Positions 25,886 to 35,087 of a stretch of DNA of 64,000 bases are shown piece by piece. The notes beneath the pieces are model-generated. The model was not told where the DNA came from and made no database searches. It saw only the letters and a program-made list of their open reading frames with translations. The DNA lies in the NCBI GenBank assembly GCA_963791545.1, contig CAWBSR010000004.1, positions 43,106-107,105 on the forward strand, in the 5' to 3' direction. The DNA comes from JALYXV01 sp963791545 (GTDB taxonomy: Bacteria > Actinomycetota > Acidimicrobiia > Acidimicrobiales > Palsa-688). A program made the position numbers and the translations under genes. The first letter of the stretch is position 1, and every line of letters starts with the position of its first letter.

Positions 25886-26907
25886 TGGGGCAGGTGCCAG
25901 AGCTGGTCGATAGCGGCCAGGAGAGTCGGCGTGATCAGATTGGACCCGGCCAGGGTGATGTGGATCCCGTCGGACTCGCGCACCGTGATCGCCTTGCCGC
26001 TGGAGTTGGTCAGGTAGGTCTGGAAGCTGTTGTCCGCCCCGTCTAGCAAGGGACCGGTGTCCGCGAAGCTGGCATTGGGGTGGGCAGGCAGGGCCCCTTT
26101 GACGATGAAGTTGACATAGTCCTTGGTCTGGTTGAGCCGGGGCCGGCGCACCGCTGGTATCCCGAGCCAGATGACCTGGCGGCTCCCGTTGGCGGTGGCG
26201 TCGAGAATGGCGTTGACCCGCCGGGCGTACTCCTGCTTCCACGGTTCACTTATAAGCGACAGCCGGTGGCCGCCTGCCTCCATGTCCTGGTCGTCATTGG
26301 CGCCGAAGATCAAGATCACCACGTCGGGGTTGACGGTAGCCATCTCGTGACTGATGGCCCCGGGCCAGTCGTAGACGTCGGGGCGGGCCAGGCCGGTGCC
26401 GATGCGGAAGTCCGAGGTGGCATTGATGAGCGGATTGCCACCGGCCTTGTCGATGAACGACTCCGCGATCGTCCCCATGAGGGAGTCGCCGGCCAGCCAC
26501 ACCTTGAGCGGCTTTTGGGCGGTCGGCGTCCGCAGGGCAGTGGTGGTCGTCGTGGTGGCGGGCACCGTGGACCCCGCCGCCCCGGCGACGGTAGTCAGCG
26601 TCGGACGGGGAACGGTGGTCGGGGCGGCGATCGGCGTCGGGGGCGCCGAGCCCGGCTGGCGGGACAGGGTGTCGATGAACTTCCGGGGCAGGTTGAGCCC
26701 CGTCCAGTGGCTGACGGTCCTCACCGGCCGGGCCAGCGCCAAGCCGACCGAGCGGGAGGTGCCGAACGACTGGCCCTCGATCGAAGCCACCAGCGAATCG
26801 GCGTTGAGGAAGGCGGCAATCAGCAGGCCCAACAAGACCACCATGATCGCCTGGCCCGCGGACACGGTGCGGCGGCCGTCAACCTCGAGGGGTAGGCGGC
26901 GGGCCAT
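25882..26907 (-). CDS. Membrane-anchored SGNH/GDSL hydrolase (DUF459-like)
   Basis: Start ATG 26907 overlaps the MBOAT stop (TGATG), so translation is coupled. 341 residues: a short cytoplasmic N-terminus, one membrane helix (AIMVVLLGLLIAAFLNADSL), a Thr/Pro linker, then the SGNH fold. Its motifs are AGDSLMGTIAESF (nucleophile Ser), FGANDDQDM (Asn block) and SDGIHIT (Asp/His pair). With the MBOAT upstream it forms an AlgI/AlgJ- or DltB/D-like team that probably moves acetyl or other acyl groups onto an exported glycan. Confidence 0.87.
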   Translation of the reverse strand: MARRLPLEVDGRRTVSAGQAIMVVLLGLLIAAFLNADSLVASIEGQSFGTSRSVGLALARPVRTVSHWTGLNLPRKFIDTLSRQPGSAPPTPIAAPTTVPRPTLTTVAGAAGSTVPATTTTTTALRTPTAQKPLKVWLAGDSLMGTIAESFIDKAGGNPLINATSDFRIGTGLARPDVYDWPGAISHEMATVNPDVVILIFGANDDQDMEAGGHRLSLISEPWKQEYARRVNAILDATANGSRQVIWLGIPAVRRPRLNQTKDYVNFIVKGALPAHPNASFADTGPLLDGADNSFQTYLTNSSGKAITVRESDGIHITLAGSNLITPTLLAAIDQLWHLPH

Positions 26908-28880
26908 CAGAACCGGAAGTAGATGAAGGGGGCAATGCCGGCCGGTCCCAGCAGGTCGATGACGGTCAGGGCACCCGCCAGCAGCAATGCCTGCACCCAG
27001 AACGGTGTCCGGGAGAACAGCACCTGGAGGCGGGGCCCGACGCCACGGGGGCCCAGTTGGGCGCCCAGGGCGCCGCAGATCACGGCGGCCACCTTCCAGT
27101 TGAAGGGCCGATGGTGCCCGGTGACGACCGCGATGCGGCCCAGGACCTCGATGGCGTTGTGGAACGAGCTGGCCCGGAAGAAGATCCACGCCAGGCAGAC
27201 GACGTGGAAGGTGATGAGCCGGCCCATCCACAGCCGGGCGGTGGGTGACAACGGTCGCCGGCCTCGGCGCACGGGGCCGGCACCGCTGGTCGAGGGCGGC
27301 TCTCCCACCTGGGGCCCGTCGGGGGCAGGCCCCGCCCCGCCCCCCGCGTCGGCCGCCCCAGCAACGGGCTCGGCGGGCTCGGTCTCGGTTGTTGTTGTTG
27401 TCGCGACTGCGCCGGTTGGTTCGGGGTCCGGTTGTCCGGCTGCCATGGCGGCCGACAGGGACCTCGAACCGGCGGGCCGGGCGCGGCTGGCCACGATGGC
27501 GTCCCACAGTTCGCCGCCCGACAGCTCCGTCTCTGATAGCTCCGGCCCCGGGGTCGCCGCAGGTGCCTCCTGCCCGGGGGCGTCTTCGGCGGGCGGCGGC
27601 GGTTCGGAGTCCTTGCCGTTGGGGATCCCGACGCGGTGGGTGACCAGGACCTCATCGCGCCGGGCGCCGAGGACCCGCTGGCCGGGGCTCTCCTCGGTCG
27701 CCGGGGCGGGGGACAGGGGTGGAGGGCTCCCCGCCACCGGGACCTGGCCCGATGTCGGGGCGCCACCGGCCACCCCGGCGCTCAGCGCCACGACGGCGGG
27801 CCCTTTTCCCCCATCCTCGGTCGCCACCCGGCGCTCGCCGCGCAACCGCTCCACGATCAGCCCGGTGCCGTGCAGCGCCCCCCACGCCACGAACGTCCAC
27901 GCCGCCCCGTGCCACAGGCCCCCCAGCAGCATGGTGATCATGATGTTGAGGTAGGTCCGGACCTTGCCCCGGCGGCTGCCGCCCAACGGGATGTACAGGT
28001 AGTCCCGCAGCCAGCGCGACAGGGTCATGTGCCAGCGGCGCCAGAAGTCCTGGAGGCTGGCGGCCGCGTAGGGGGCGTTGAAGTTCTGGGGGAACCGGAT
28101 GCCGAGCAGCAGCGCCAGGCCGATGGCGATGTCGGTGTAGCCGCTGAAGTCGGCGTAGATCTGGATGGCGTAGGCGTACACCCCGAACAGCGCCTCCACG
28201 CCGGCATGCTGGCGGGGGAAGCCGAACAGCGGGTCGGCGGCGTAGGTGCCCAGGTAGCTGGCGATGACCACCTTCTTGAACAGCCCGAGCGAGATGAGCC
28301 AGAACGCCTTGCCGACATCGATGTGGCGGGGGCTGATCTTCTCCTTGATCTGGGGCAGGAATTCCGTGGCCCGCACGATCGGCCCCGCCACCAGGTGGGG
28401 GAAGAAGGACAGGTAGACCGCGAACTCGATCAGGGAGACCGGGTGGATCTTGCCGCGCGAGGTGTCGATCACGTAGCTCAAGGCTTGGAAGGTGAAAAAA
28501 GAGATCCCGATGGGCAGGAGCACCTCGGGCAAGGGGACGTGAGCGTGGATCCCGAGGTAGCGCAGCGAGCTCTGGGCGCTCAACGACAGGAAGCCGATGT
28601 ACTTGAACCAGGCCAGCACCACCAGGTTGGTGGACACCGCGGTGATGGTCCAGGCCCGCCGTTTATTGCCCCGGGCCCGGTCGATGCGGCGGGCGAAGTA
28701 ATGGTTGACGACAGTTGAGCCGGCCAGCAGGGGCACGAAGCGCCAGTCGGCGGCGCCGTAGAAGAACCAGCTGGCCGCGATCATGAACAGCCGCCACTGG
28801 ACGCGATGGGGCATCAGCAGCCAGCTGACCGGCAACACCAGAGCAAAGAAGGCGGCGAAGGAGAGTGTCGGAAAAAGCAT
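26907..28880 (-). CDS. MBOAT-family membrane O-acyltransferase (AlgI-like) with a large internal insertion
   Basis: 657 residues; AlgI-type enzymes are usually nearer 450-500. The MBOAT core is clear: FFTFQALSYVIDTSRGK, FFPHLVAGPIVRA, IYADFSGYTDIAIGLALLLG, DFWRRWHMTLSRWLRDYLYIPLGG and GGLWHGAAWTF, which holds the conserved catalytic His. At about residues 345-540, before the last helices, there is a ~195-residue hydrophilic Pro/Glu/Thr-rich stretch, likely a cytosolic disordered insertion. The C-terminus resumes with membrane helices (FHVVCLAWIFFRAS). It transfers acyl groups across the membrane to the SGNH partner. Confidence 0.9.
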   Translation of the reverse strand: MLFPTLSFAAFFALVLPVSWLLMPHRVQWRLFMIAASWFFYGAADWRFVPLLAGSTVVNHYFARRIDRARGNKRRAWTITAVSTNLVVLAWFKYIGFLSLSAQSSLRYLGIHAHVPLPEVLLPIGISFFTFQALSYVIDTSRGKIHPVSLIEFAVYLSFFPHLVAGPIVRATEFLPQIKEKISPRHIDVGKAFWLISLGLFKKVVIASYLGTYAADPLFGFPRQHAGVEALFGVYAYAIQIYADFSGYTDIAIGLALLLGIRFPQNFNAPYAAASLQDFWRRWHMTLSRWLRDYLYIPLGGSRRGKVRTYLNIMITMLLGGLWHGAAWTFVAWGALHGTGLIVERLRGERRVATEDGGKGPAVVALSAGVAGGAPTSGQVPVAGSPPPLSPAPATEESPGQRVLGARRDEVLVTHRVGIPNGKDSEPPPPAEDAPGQEAPAATPGPELSETELSGGELWDAIVASRARPAGSRSLSAAMAAGQPDPEPTGAVATTTTTETEPAEPVAGAADAGGGAGPAPDGPQVGEPPSTSGAGPVRRGRRPLSPTARLWMGRLITFHVVCLAWIFFRASSFHNAIEVLGRIAVVTGHHRPFNWKVAAVICGALGAQLGPRGVGPRLQVLFSRTPFWVQALLLAGALTVIDLLGPAGIAPFIYFRF

Positions 28881-29086
28881 CAGGTTGAGGCGGTGCCGGC
28901 ACCGGCGCGGGGCCGCGCCTTCATCGACGTTGCGTTTTACCCCCGAGTTGGCTTGAGGGTTGCGGTCCCTGGAGAAGAATCTGGCGGGGCCGGATCAAAA
29001 CGACCGAAACCGCCAGGGAGCAGGTTACTTGCTGGTCGCGGCAGGGGCCGCGCATAGGGGCCCCCGCCGGAGTCGTGATTCGTGCC

Positions 29087-32038
29087 CTAGTGGGCGATGA
29101 TGTTGCCGCTGATCGTGGTCACATCGCCGGGGAACGGCCCGGGGCCGGAGTTCCCGAACGCCACCAGGCCGCCCACCGTGTTGCCGATGGCCTCCACGCC
29201 GTTGGTGTTGTTCTCCAGCACCAGGGTGCCCGACATGGTGTTGACGGCGCAGCCGGCGTCAACGGTGTCGCCCACGATGACCAGGCCCTGAGCCTTGATG
29301 ACGCTGACGGCACCGCCGACGAAAGTACTCCCGCACACCTCGATGGCGTTGGGCGTGTTGGTGGCGTTGATCGACCCGTGGACGGTGGAGTTGATGACCG
29401 CCAGCGAGGTGCCCTTGGACACGATGATCGATCCGCCCACGTCGGCGCCGATGACGCAGGTGCTGTCACCCGAGGCGATCACTGCGCCGGGGTGGTTGCC
29501 GGTGATCGTGACGGTGCAGGTGACGGTGTAGTTCAGGGTGCCGGTGGAGGCGAGGAAGTTGCCGTCCCCCTGGTAGGCAGCCTGGATCACGTGGGTGCCC
29601 GGGCTGAGCGAGGACGTGGTCACGCTGGCCTGCTGGGTTGGGTTGAGATTCACCGTCTGCACCGGGGTGCCGTCCACCGAGAAGATCACGGGGCCCGTCG
29701 GCTGGGCCGGCGGGTTGGTGCTCGGGGGTGCCGGCGCCACCGTGGCCGTGAAGGTCACCGGGTGCCCGAAGCCCACCGAGCCGGGCGGGTTGGCGGTGAG
29801 GGTAGTGGTGGTGGGGGCCTTGTTGACCACCTGGTTGACCACGGCGCTGGTGCTGTCGAGGAAGTTGCCGTCGCCGCCGTACACCGCCGTGATCGGGTGG
29901 GTGGCCACGCTGAAGTTCGACTTGACGATGCTGAACTGGCCCCCGACCAGTGTCCCCGAGCCGATCGGCGTCACGCCGTCGAAGAACTGGACGCTGCCCG
30001 TCGGGGTGCCGGCGCCGGGCGGGTTGGCGGCGACGGTGGCCGTCAGGGTGACGGGCTGGCCGAACACGGCTGGGTTGTGGTCGCTCGTGACCACGGTGGT
30101 GGTCGGAGCCTTGTTGACCACCTGGTTGAGGACGGCGCTGGTGCTGCCGAGGAAGTTGCCATCGCCGGCGTAGACGGCGGTGATCGGGTGGGTGCTCACG
30201 CTCAGCGTCACCGTGGTGATGCTGAAGGTGGGCGGGTTGGTGGCCGTGAGGGTGCCCGAGCCAATCGGCGTCACGCCGTCGAAGAACTGGACGCTGCCCG
30301 TCGGGACCCCGACACCGGGGGAGTTGACGGTGACGGTGGCCTTGAAGGTCACCGGCTGGCCGAACACGCTCGGATTGTGGTCGGACGCCACGACCGTGGT
30401 CGTGGCCGCCTGGGACACGGTGGTGGCGGCACAAGCTCCTCCACTGCCCCCGCCCGTGAAGCTGTTGAGGCCGAGCAGGTCCTTCCAGCTGTCACCGGCG
30501 CAGTTGTTGATCGATTGGGGATTGGAAGTGGCCTGGAAGGTGATGGTGACGTGATCGTGCACCGCCAGGGTCCCCAGGTTCCACGTCAGGGGCGAGAGGC
30601 TGTCGGGGGCCGGGTTGGCGGAGCCGCTCTTGTAGGTGACCCCGGCCGGCAGGGCATCGGTAACGGTGGTCACGGTCGAGGCGTCGGTGTTGCTGGGGTT
30701 GGTCACCGTGACGCTGTAGTTGAGGGTCTGGCCGGTCACCGCGGTGGCGGGGCCGGTCTTGGTGAGGGTGAGGGCGGGCGGGACGATGCCGTTCTTGGCC
30801 CCGTTGAGATCCATGGCGCAGCCCGAGACGGCGTTGCTCCATTGCTCCTGCACGTCGTAGGGGTTGCCGTTCAGGTACACGTCGGCGCCCGGGGCAAGGA
30901 CGTTGTGGGGCCCGTCGGTGCGGTTGCACAGGTCACCGATCTCCTGCTGGTCGGTGGCGGCCGACGTGAGCCAGTTGTTGATCTTGGGATCGGTGACCGA
31001 CTCGATGAACTCGTGGGTGGCGCTGCTGATCTCGGCGTCGGCGGCGGCGTCACCGTTGGGGGCCTGGCCGTTGCTGCACCCGCCGGGCTCGCCCGACATG
31101 TCGTCGTTGCCCATGAAGGAGTAGATCGTGGAGCCGAAGAAAAAGTGGTAGGCGCAGTAGGCGCTGGTGTGGCCGGACTTGAAGAAGTTGCAGTCCGACG
31201 AACCGGTCTGGCACTGGAAGATGTTGAAGCCGGTGTACACCAGGTAGATGTGGTCGCTGTCGGAGACCCAACCCTTGACGGCCGCCGCGTGGGTCGCTTC
31301 GGCCTGAATGTCGGCGTCCGAGAGCGGGTCGGCCTGGGTGCCGGCATGGGGATAGGCGGCGGTGTCGAGGAACGAGCCGCCGAAGGCCACCGAGTTGGCG
31401 GGGGTGCCGTTGCTGCCCGGGTACTGGGTGACGATGTTGTAGTAGTCGTTGCCGCCGATGTCGGCCGCCCAGCGGTTGAGCAGGCTCTGGTAGCTGGTGT
31501 CGCCGGCCGCGGTGGCGCCGCTCTCATAGTGGACGCCGGTTGGGAGCCAGAAGACGTTGTAGATGACCGGGTTCTTCATGATCGGGCCGCTGCCCTGGAT
31601 CAGGTTGCAGGTCGGCTGCGGGGGCGAGTTGGACCGGCAGGCATCGCCCGCCGCCGAGGGGCCGGGCACCGGGGCGGCCGCCTTGTTGGTGGGGGCCTTT
31701 GCCGTCGGGGCGGCGGCGGGATGGGAGCCGGCCCGCAGGGCCATGCCTCTCGTTCCCGGCGCCAGGTTGGGAGCCGAGCTGCCGCCGGTGGGGGCCCCGG
31801 CGATCTTGCCGGCGCTCGAGGTCGTGTGTGTGCCCACGCCCGAGGGCGTGGCCGTGGTTGCGTGGTGGCCGACCGCGGTGGCCACCTTGGCGGTGCCCGC
31901 CGCCTTCGGCGTGCCGGTGGCGGCCGCGCTGGTGGCGGCCGCGCCGGCGACGGCCGGGAAGAATCCGCCGATGGTCAAGGTGGCCGCCGCCATGGCCAGC
32001 CCCGCGAGCGTACGACCCGCAAACCGTTGCAACTTCAT
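29087..32038 (-). CDS. Large secreted protein: HExxE-containing N-domain, DUF11-type domain and three bacterial Ig-like repeats
   Basis: 983 residues with a signal peptide (FAGRTLAGLAMAAATLTIGG...AVAGA). After a low-complexity spacer, residues ~145-420 hold a domain with ATHEFIESVTDPKINNW and QEIGDLC. This SHE..E.VTDP-type motif suggests a putative zinc-peptidase-like or EXORDIUM-like domain. A DUF11-like unit (TGQTLNYSVTVTNPSNTDAS) follows. Then come three Big_3-type repeats sharing FGQPVTF/L, TGSVQFFDGVTPIGSG and HPITAVYAGDGNFLGST. The last ~120 residues are a beta-rich tail (VGGSIIVSKG, IEVCGSTFVGG). Probably a cell-surface or matrix protein. Confidence 0.85.
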   Translation of the reverse strand: MKLQRFAGRTLAGLAMAAATLTIGGFFPAVAGAAATSAAATGTPKAAGTAKVATAVGHHATTATPSGVGTHTTSSAGKIAGAPTGGSSAPNLAPGTRGMALRAGSHPAAAPTAKAPTNKAAAPVPGPSAAGDACRSNSPPQPTCNLIQGSGPIMKNPVIYNVFWLPTGVHYESGATAAGDTSYQSLLNRWAADIGGNDYYNIVTQYPGSNGTPANSVAFGGSFLDTAAYPHAGTQADPLSDADIQAEATHAAAVKGWVSDSDHIYLVYTGFNIFQCQTGSSDCNFFKSGHTSAYCAYHFFFGSTIYSFMGNDDMSGEPGGCSNGQAPNGDAAADAEISSATHEFIESVTDPKINNWLTSAATDQQEIGDLCNRTDGPHNVLAPGADVYLNGNPYDVQEQWSNAVSGCAMDLNGAKNGIVPPALTLTKTGPATAVTGQTLNYSVTVTNPSNTDASTVTTVTDALPAGVTYKSGSANPAPDSLSPLTWNLGTLAVHDHVTITFQATSNPQSINNCAGDSWKDLLGLNSFTGGGSGGACAATTVSQAATTTVVASDHNPSVFGQPVTFKATVTVNSPGVGVPTGSVQFFDGVTPIGSGTLTATNPPTFSITTVTLSVSTHPITAVYAGDGNFLGSTSAVLNQVVNKAPTTTVVTSDHNPAVFGQPVTLTATVAANPPGAGTPTGSVQFFDGVTPIGSGTLVGGQFSIVKSNFSVATHPITAVYGGDGNFLDSTSAVVNQVVNKAPTTTTLTANPPGSVGFGHPVTFTATVAPAPPSTNPPAQPTGPVIFSVDGTPVQTVNLNPTQQASVTTSSLSPGTHVIQAAYQGDGNFLASTGTLNYTVTCTVTITGNHPGAVIASGDSTCVIGADVGGSIIVSKGTSLAVINSTVHGSINATNTPNAIEVCGSTFVGGAVSVIKAQGLVIVGDTVDAGCAVNTMSGTLVLENNTNGVEAIGNTVGGLVAFGNSGPGPFPGDVTTISGNIIAH

Positions 32039-32189
32039 CTATGTGCCCCTTTACCTGTTGGCTGCCTGAAGCAGACCCCAGTGGTTGTAGACGGCGGTCT
32101 TTGCGAAGTCAAGGATTCACGGGAGATGTAGCCATGCGGATACGTCTTGTATCTGTCGCTCGAGGAGCATTGGTAGCGTCGGTGGAAGA

Positions 32190-32780
32190 GTGATCAAACG
32201 CCTCCTCCTCCTGACCGTCGCCCTTGCGCTCCCGCTGGGAATGCTTCCCGGGTGCGGGTCCAGTACCTCGACCAAGGCGACCGCCACGACGGCCTCAACC
32301 GGGTCGACCACGACGACGGTGGCGGCCCCGTCGTCCACTGGGGTCGCGGGCCCCGGGAGTACCGTTGGCGGCCCCGGTTCGACGGTCGGCGCGACGGCGA
32401 CCACCAGGGTCGCCAGCTCGCCGACCACCCGCATCGTGCCTGCCCGGACAACGGTGCACCTCACCGATGCCGACAACCGAACCACGATCGCAGTCGCCAG
32501 GGGGACGACCATCGTGGTCGTCCTCAACAGCACCTCGTGGAACTTCACGAACCCCGACGCGGCGGTATTGCCGGCCCAGGGCGACCCGGTCATCGTGAGG
32601 GCGCCGATCGGCTCCTGCGGACCGCCGGGACAGGCGTGCGGCACGGAATCGGTGACCTACATCGCGGTCGGTGCCGGCCGTGCCGAGATCCGGGCCACCC
32701 GCACCCAGTGCGGTGAGGCGAGAGTCTGTATCGGGTCCGAGGGCGTGTATTCAGTTCAGGTGAACGTCTCGGCCGGCTGA
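32190..32780 (+). CDS. Secreted lipoprotein, possibly inhibitor I42 (chagasin)-like
   Basis: 196 residues. Lipobox LPGC at ~19-22, then a Thr/Gly linker to ~75. The C-terminal ~115 residues form a beta-rich domain: TVHLTDADNRTTIAVARGTTIVVVL, NSTSWNFTNPDAAVL, GTESVTYIAVGAGRAEIRATR, and paired Cys. The order of segments recalls chagasin-type cysteine-protease inhibitors, but the match is by eye and weak. Divergent from the large secreted protein, with about 150 bp between them for both promoters. Confidence 0.6.
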   Translation: MIKRLLLLTVALALPLGMLPGCGSSTSTKATATTASTGSTTTTVAAPSSTGVAGPGSTVGGPGSTVGATATTRVASSPTTRIVPARTTVHLTDADNRTTIAVARGTTIVVVLNSTSWNFTNPDAAVLPAQGDPVIVRAPIGSCGPPGQACGTESVTYIAVGAGRAEIRATRTQCGEARVCIGSEGVYSVQVNVSAG

Positions 32781-32896
32781 GCCGCGGTCGCGAGGTGTCG
32801 GTTTGCATCTGACCGCTGCCGCCAGCCACGGGGCGCTCGGTACAGTGGGATGGACAGGGAGTGCGATTCGCCCAAGGGCGAGCAAGGTGGTCAGGT

Positions 32897-33106
32897 GTGT
32901 CGGCTGAGGCCGGGAACATCGTCGGGGTCATCGGGCGGGTGACAGTGCCGATTCCCGCCGACGGGCCGGGCGAGGTGCTGTTGCCGGTACGAGGCGGCAC
33001 CGAGGCGTTCGCGGCTTGGTCCGACGAACCGATCCCAAAGCACGCGCGGGTGCTGGTGGTCGAGTGCACCTCCGCCCGTTCGGTGATCGTCACACCCTTT
33101 CCGTAA
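32897..33106 (+). CDS. NfeD-like OB-fold protein
   Basis: Start chosen at GTG 32897 because AAGGTGG lies just upstream; the longer frame begins at 32861. 69 residues. GVIGRVTVPIPADGPGEVLL, GGTEAFAAWSDEPIPKHARVLVV and SARSVIVTPF follow the soluble C-terminal OB-fold of NfeD proteins. It lies 22 bp before a flotillin gene; NfeD and flotillin-type SPFH genes are a classic bacterial pair linked to membrane domain organisation. It lacks the membrane and protease parts of long NfeD. Confidence 0.75.
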   Translation: MSAEAGNIVGVIGRVTVPIPADGPGEVLLPVRGGTEAFAAWSDEPIPKHARVLVVECTSARSVIVTPFP

Positions 33107-33128
33107 CCCGACCCAAGGGGGTCCCCTG

Positions 33129-34397
33129 ATGTTCTTCTGGCACGTTCCCGCACCCAACGAGGCGCTGCTGATCTCCGGATCGAAGCGCCAGGCTCAGGAC
33201 ACGCAGTTCCGCATCGTCACCGGGCACGGCACCTTTGTCCTGCCGGTCAAGCAAAAGGCCCGACTGCTCTCCCTGGCCCTGCGGGAGGCGGAGATCGTCG
33301 AGGAGTGCATCACCATCCAGGGCATCCGCCTCAATGTGCGAGCGGTGGCGGTGTTCAAGGTGGGCGACGACCCGGTGTCGATCGCCAACGCGGCCCGACG
33401 GTTCCTGGCCGAGCAGAACCGGGTGGAGGAGCTGGTCGGGAGGGTCTTCGCGGGCCACCTCCGCTCCATCATCGGCGGCCTCACCGTTGAGCAGATCATC
33501 CGCGAGCGCGACCGCGTGGCCCAGGAGATCAAGGACGGCAGCCACGGCGAGATGGAAAAACTGGGGATCGTCGTCGACGCCCTCCAGATCCAGGAGATCG
33601 AGGATGCCACCGGATATATCAACAACCTGGCGGCACCCCATGCCGCCGCCGTCGCCAGCCAGGCCCGCATCGCCCAGGCCAAGGCCGACCAGGAGGCCGC
33701 GGAGCGCGAGCAGGAGGCCCAGGCTTTGAAGGCCCAGTACGAGCGGGACGTGGCCATCAAGACGGCAGGGTTCATGGCCGAGACCGAGCAGGCCAAGGCG
33801 GAGGCGGCCCAGGCGGGACCGCTGGCCGCGGCCAAGGCCTCGCAGAACGTCATCGCCGAGCAGACCAAGCTGGCTCAGCGCCAGGCCGAGCTGGCCGCCC
33901 AGCGCCTCGAGGCCGAGGTGCGCCGCCCCGCCGACGCCGAGGCCTACAAGCAGCGGACCCTCGCCGAGGCCAACCGGGACCAGGCCAAGTTTGCGGCCGA
34001 TGGCGCCGCCTATGCCGAGCGGACGACAGCCGAGGCCCAGGCGGACGCCAACAAGGCCCGAGCCGAATCGCTGCGTTCCGGTAATCAGGAGCTCATCGCG
34101 GCCAGCCGCATCATCGACAACCTGCCGACGCTGGTACAGGCGGCGGCCCGCGGGCTGGCGGGTTCCAACCTGACGATCCTCAACGGCACCGAAGGTGTCA
34201 ACGAAGTGCTGGTCGGTCTGGTCGGCCAGGCCATGTCGATCCTGGAGGCGCTGAAGAAGTCGACCGGGACGGCCGCCCCGGCCACGAGCAATGGGGCCGG
34301 CGGGGCGGGCGGGGCCGGGGCTGGGGATGGCGCCGGGCCGACGACCGTGCAGTCGGCGTCGCGACCCATTCCGACCCCCACCCACCGCCAGAGCTGA
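33129..34397 (+). CDS. Flotillin-like SPFH-domain protein
   Basis: 422 residues. The SPFH domain spans about 5-190 (VPAPNEALLISGSKR, TFVLPVKQKARLLSLALRE, VEELVGRVFAGHLRSIIGGLTVEQII, LGIVVDALQIQEIED). A long Ala/Glu/Gln-rich coiled-coil follows to ~330 with the EAE-type repeats of flotillins, then IIDNLPTLVQAAARGLAGSNLTIL and a Gly/Ala tail. Flotillins build oligomeric scaffolds on the inner membrane face. It has no clear N-terminal transmembrane helix, so association may depend on NfeD or acyl contact. Confidence 0.9.
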   Translation: MFFWHVPAPNEALLISGSKRQAQDTQFRIVTGHGTFVLPVKQKARLLSLALREAEIVEECITIQGIRLNVRAVAVFKVGDDPVSIANAARRFLAEQNRVEELVGRVFAGHLRSIIGGLTVEQIIRERDRVAQEIKDGSHGEMEKLGIVVDALQIQEIEDATGYINNLAAPHAAAVASQARIAQAKADQEAAEREQEAQALKAQYERDVAIKTAGFMAETEQAKAEAAQAGPLAAAKASQNVIAEQTKLAQRQAELAAQRLEAEVRRPADAEAYKQRTLAEANRDQAKFAADGAAYAERTTAEAQADANKARAESLRSGNQELIAASRIIDNLPTLVQAAARGLAGSNLTILNGTEGVNEVLVGLVGQAMSILEALKKSTGTAAPATSNGAGGAGGAGAGDGAGPTTVQSASRPIPTPTHRQS

Positions 34398-34439
34398 CCC
34401 GGCAATGGCGGCCCCAACTTCCTGCTCGGTGAGGTCACC

Positions 34440-34702
34440 ATGCCCAGCTCGCTGATAACGCCCGGGATCGACGTCCGGCGGGCCGACGACCGGTTCAAGA
34501 CACTCGGTGGACGGAAATCACGCCGTCGTCGGCCCCGCCTCGGGTGGCTGGACTCGAAGCACTCCTTTTCGCCGCCCTGCACGCGGCCCGCCTGGGCCCG
34601 GGCGACACCGTCACGTTGCCGGAGGCGCCCTACCTGCAGCGGGTTACTGCTACGGAACCGGCCGAGATCCTGCTGGGGGAGATGCACGCCGCCGTCGCCT
34701 AG
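34440..34702 (+). pseudogene. Pirin-family relic, internally deleted and frame-shifted
   Basis: The first frame begins MPSSLITPGIDVRRADDRFKT and then RLGWLDSKHSF, the start of a pirin (usual form: RRADERF...LGWLDSRHSF...). It carries an 11-residue disruption between the two parts. At ~34565 the sense moves to the next frame, giving ALHAARLGPGDTVTLPEAPYL and ending EILLGEMHAAVA, which fits a pirin C-terminus. Nearly all the cupin core is missing. Pirins are about 230-300 residues; here ~87 codons remain. It lies downstream of flotillin. Confidence 0.6.
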
Positions 34703-35087
34703 CCAACCGCGGCTGGGGTCCCCGATGACGAGCCAGGGCGACTTGGCGACCCGACGGCCACCTCCAGCCTCGTGGTAGCCGTTTGGACCCGATAGCTGGA
34801 CACGATCGTGGATTGCTGGCAGGCTGAGGAAAGCTGAAGAAGGCAGAGGGCCAGGGCGAGGAGGGGGGCGCCGTGCCGAGGGGCATCGAGGTCGCGTCAG
34901 CGACGGCACGCGGGATCACGTTGATGGGCGAATCTGAGAAAAATAGAAAAACAGGCCACCGAAAGCCCGATTCTTTGGCCTAAGCGATACGGATGCTTGC
35001 CATCCGCATTCGGAACAGAGTTATCACCTATTGACGACGGACTACGCGCGTCCTTCTTTCAACCTTGCCAGGCCGCGGAGGGAACGG
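34703..35087 (+). other. Intergenic region upstream of the RND locus
   Basis: No credible gene. The stretch 34920-34985 is markedly A/T-richer than its surroundings and may hold the RND promoter. A 6-bp perfect hairpin CGGATG-CTTGC-CATCCG lies at 34990-35006, a possible operator. The ribosome site for the RND gene is GGAGGG just before 35088. Confidence 0.4.

Noticed and set aside
29075..32131. Plus-strand open frame of 1018 codons
   Set aside because: It is the antisense of the secreted Ig-like protein. Its translation is His/Gly/Val/Arg-rich with no family features, as expected for a shadow frame in GC-rich DNA.
34085..34909. Minus-strand open frame of 274 codons
   Set aside because: Antisense of flotillin and the pirin relic; Pro/Arg-rich without coding features.
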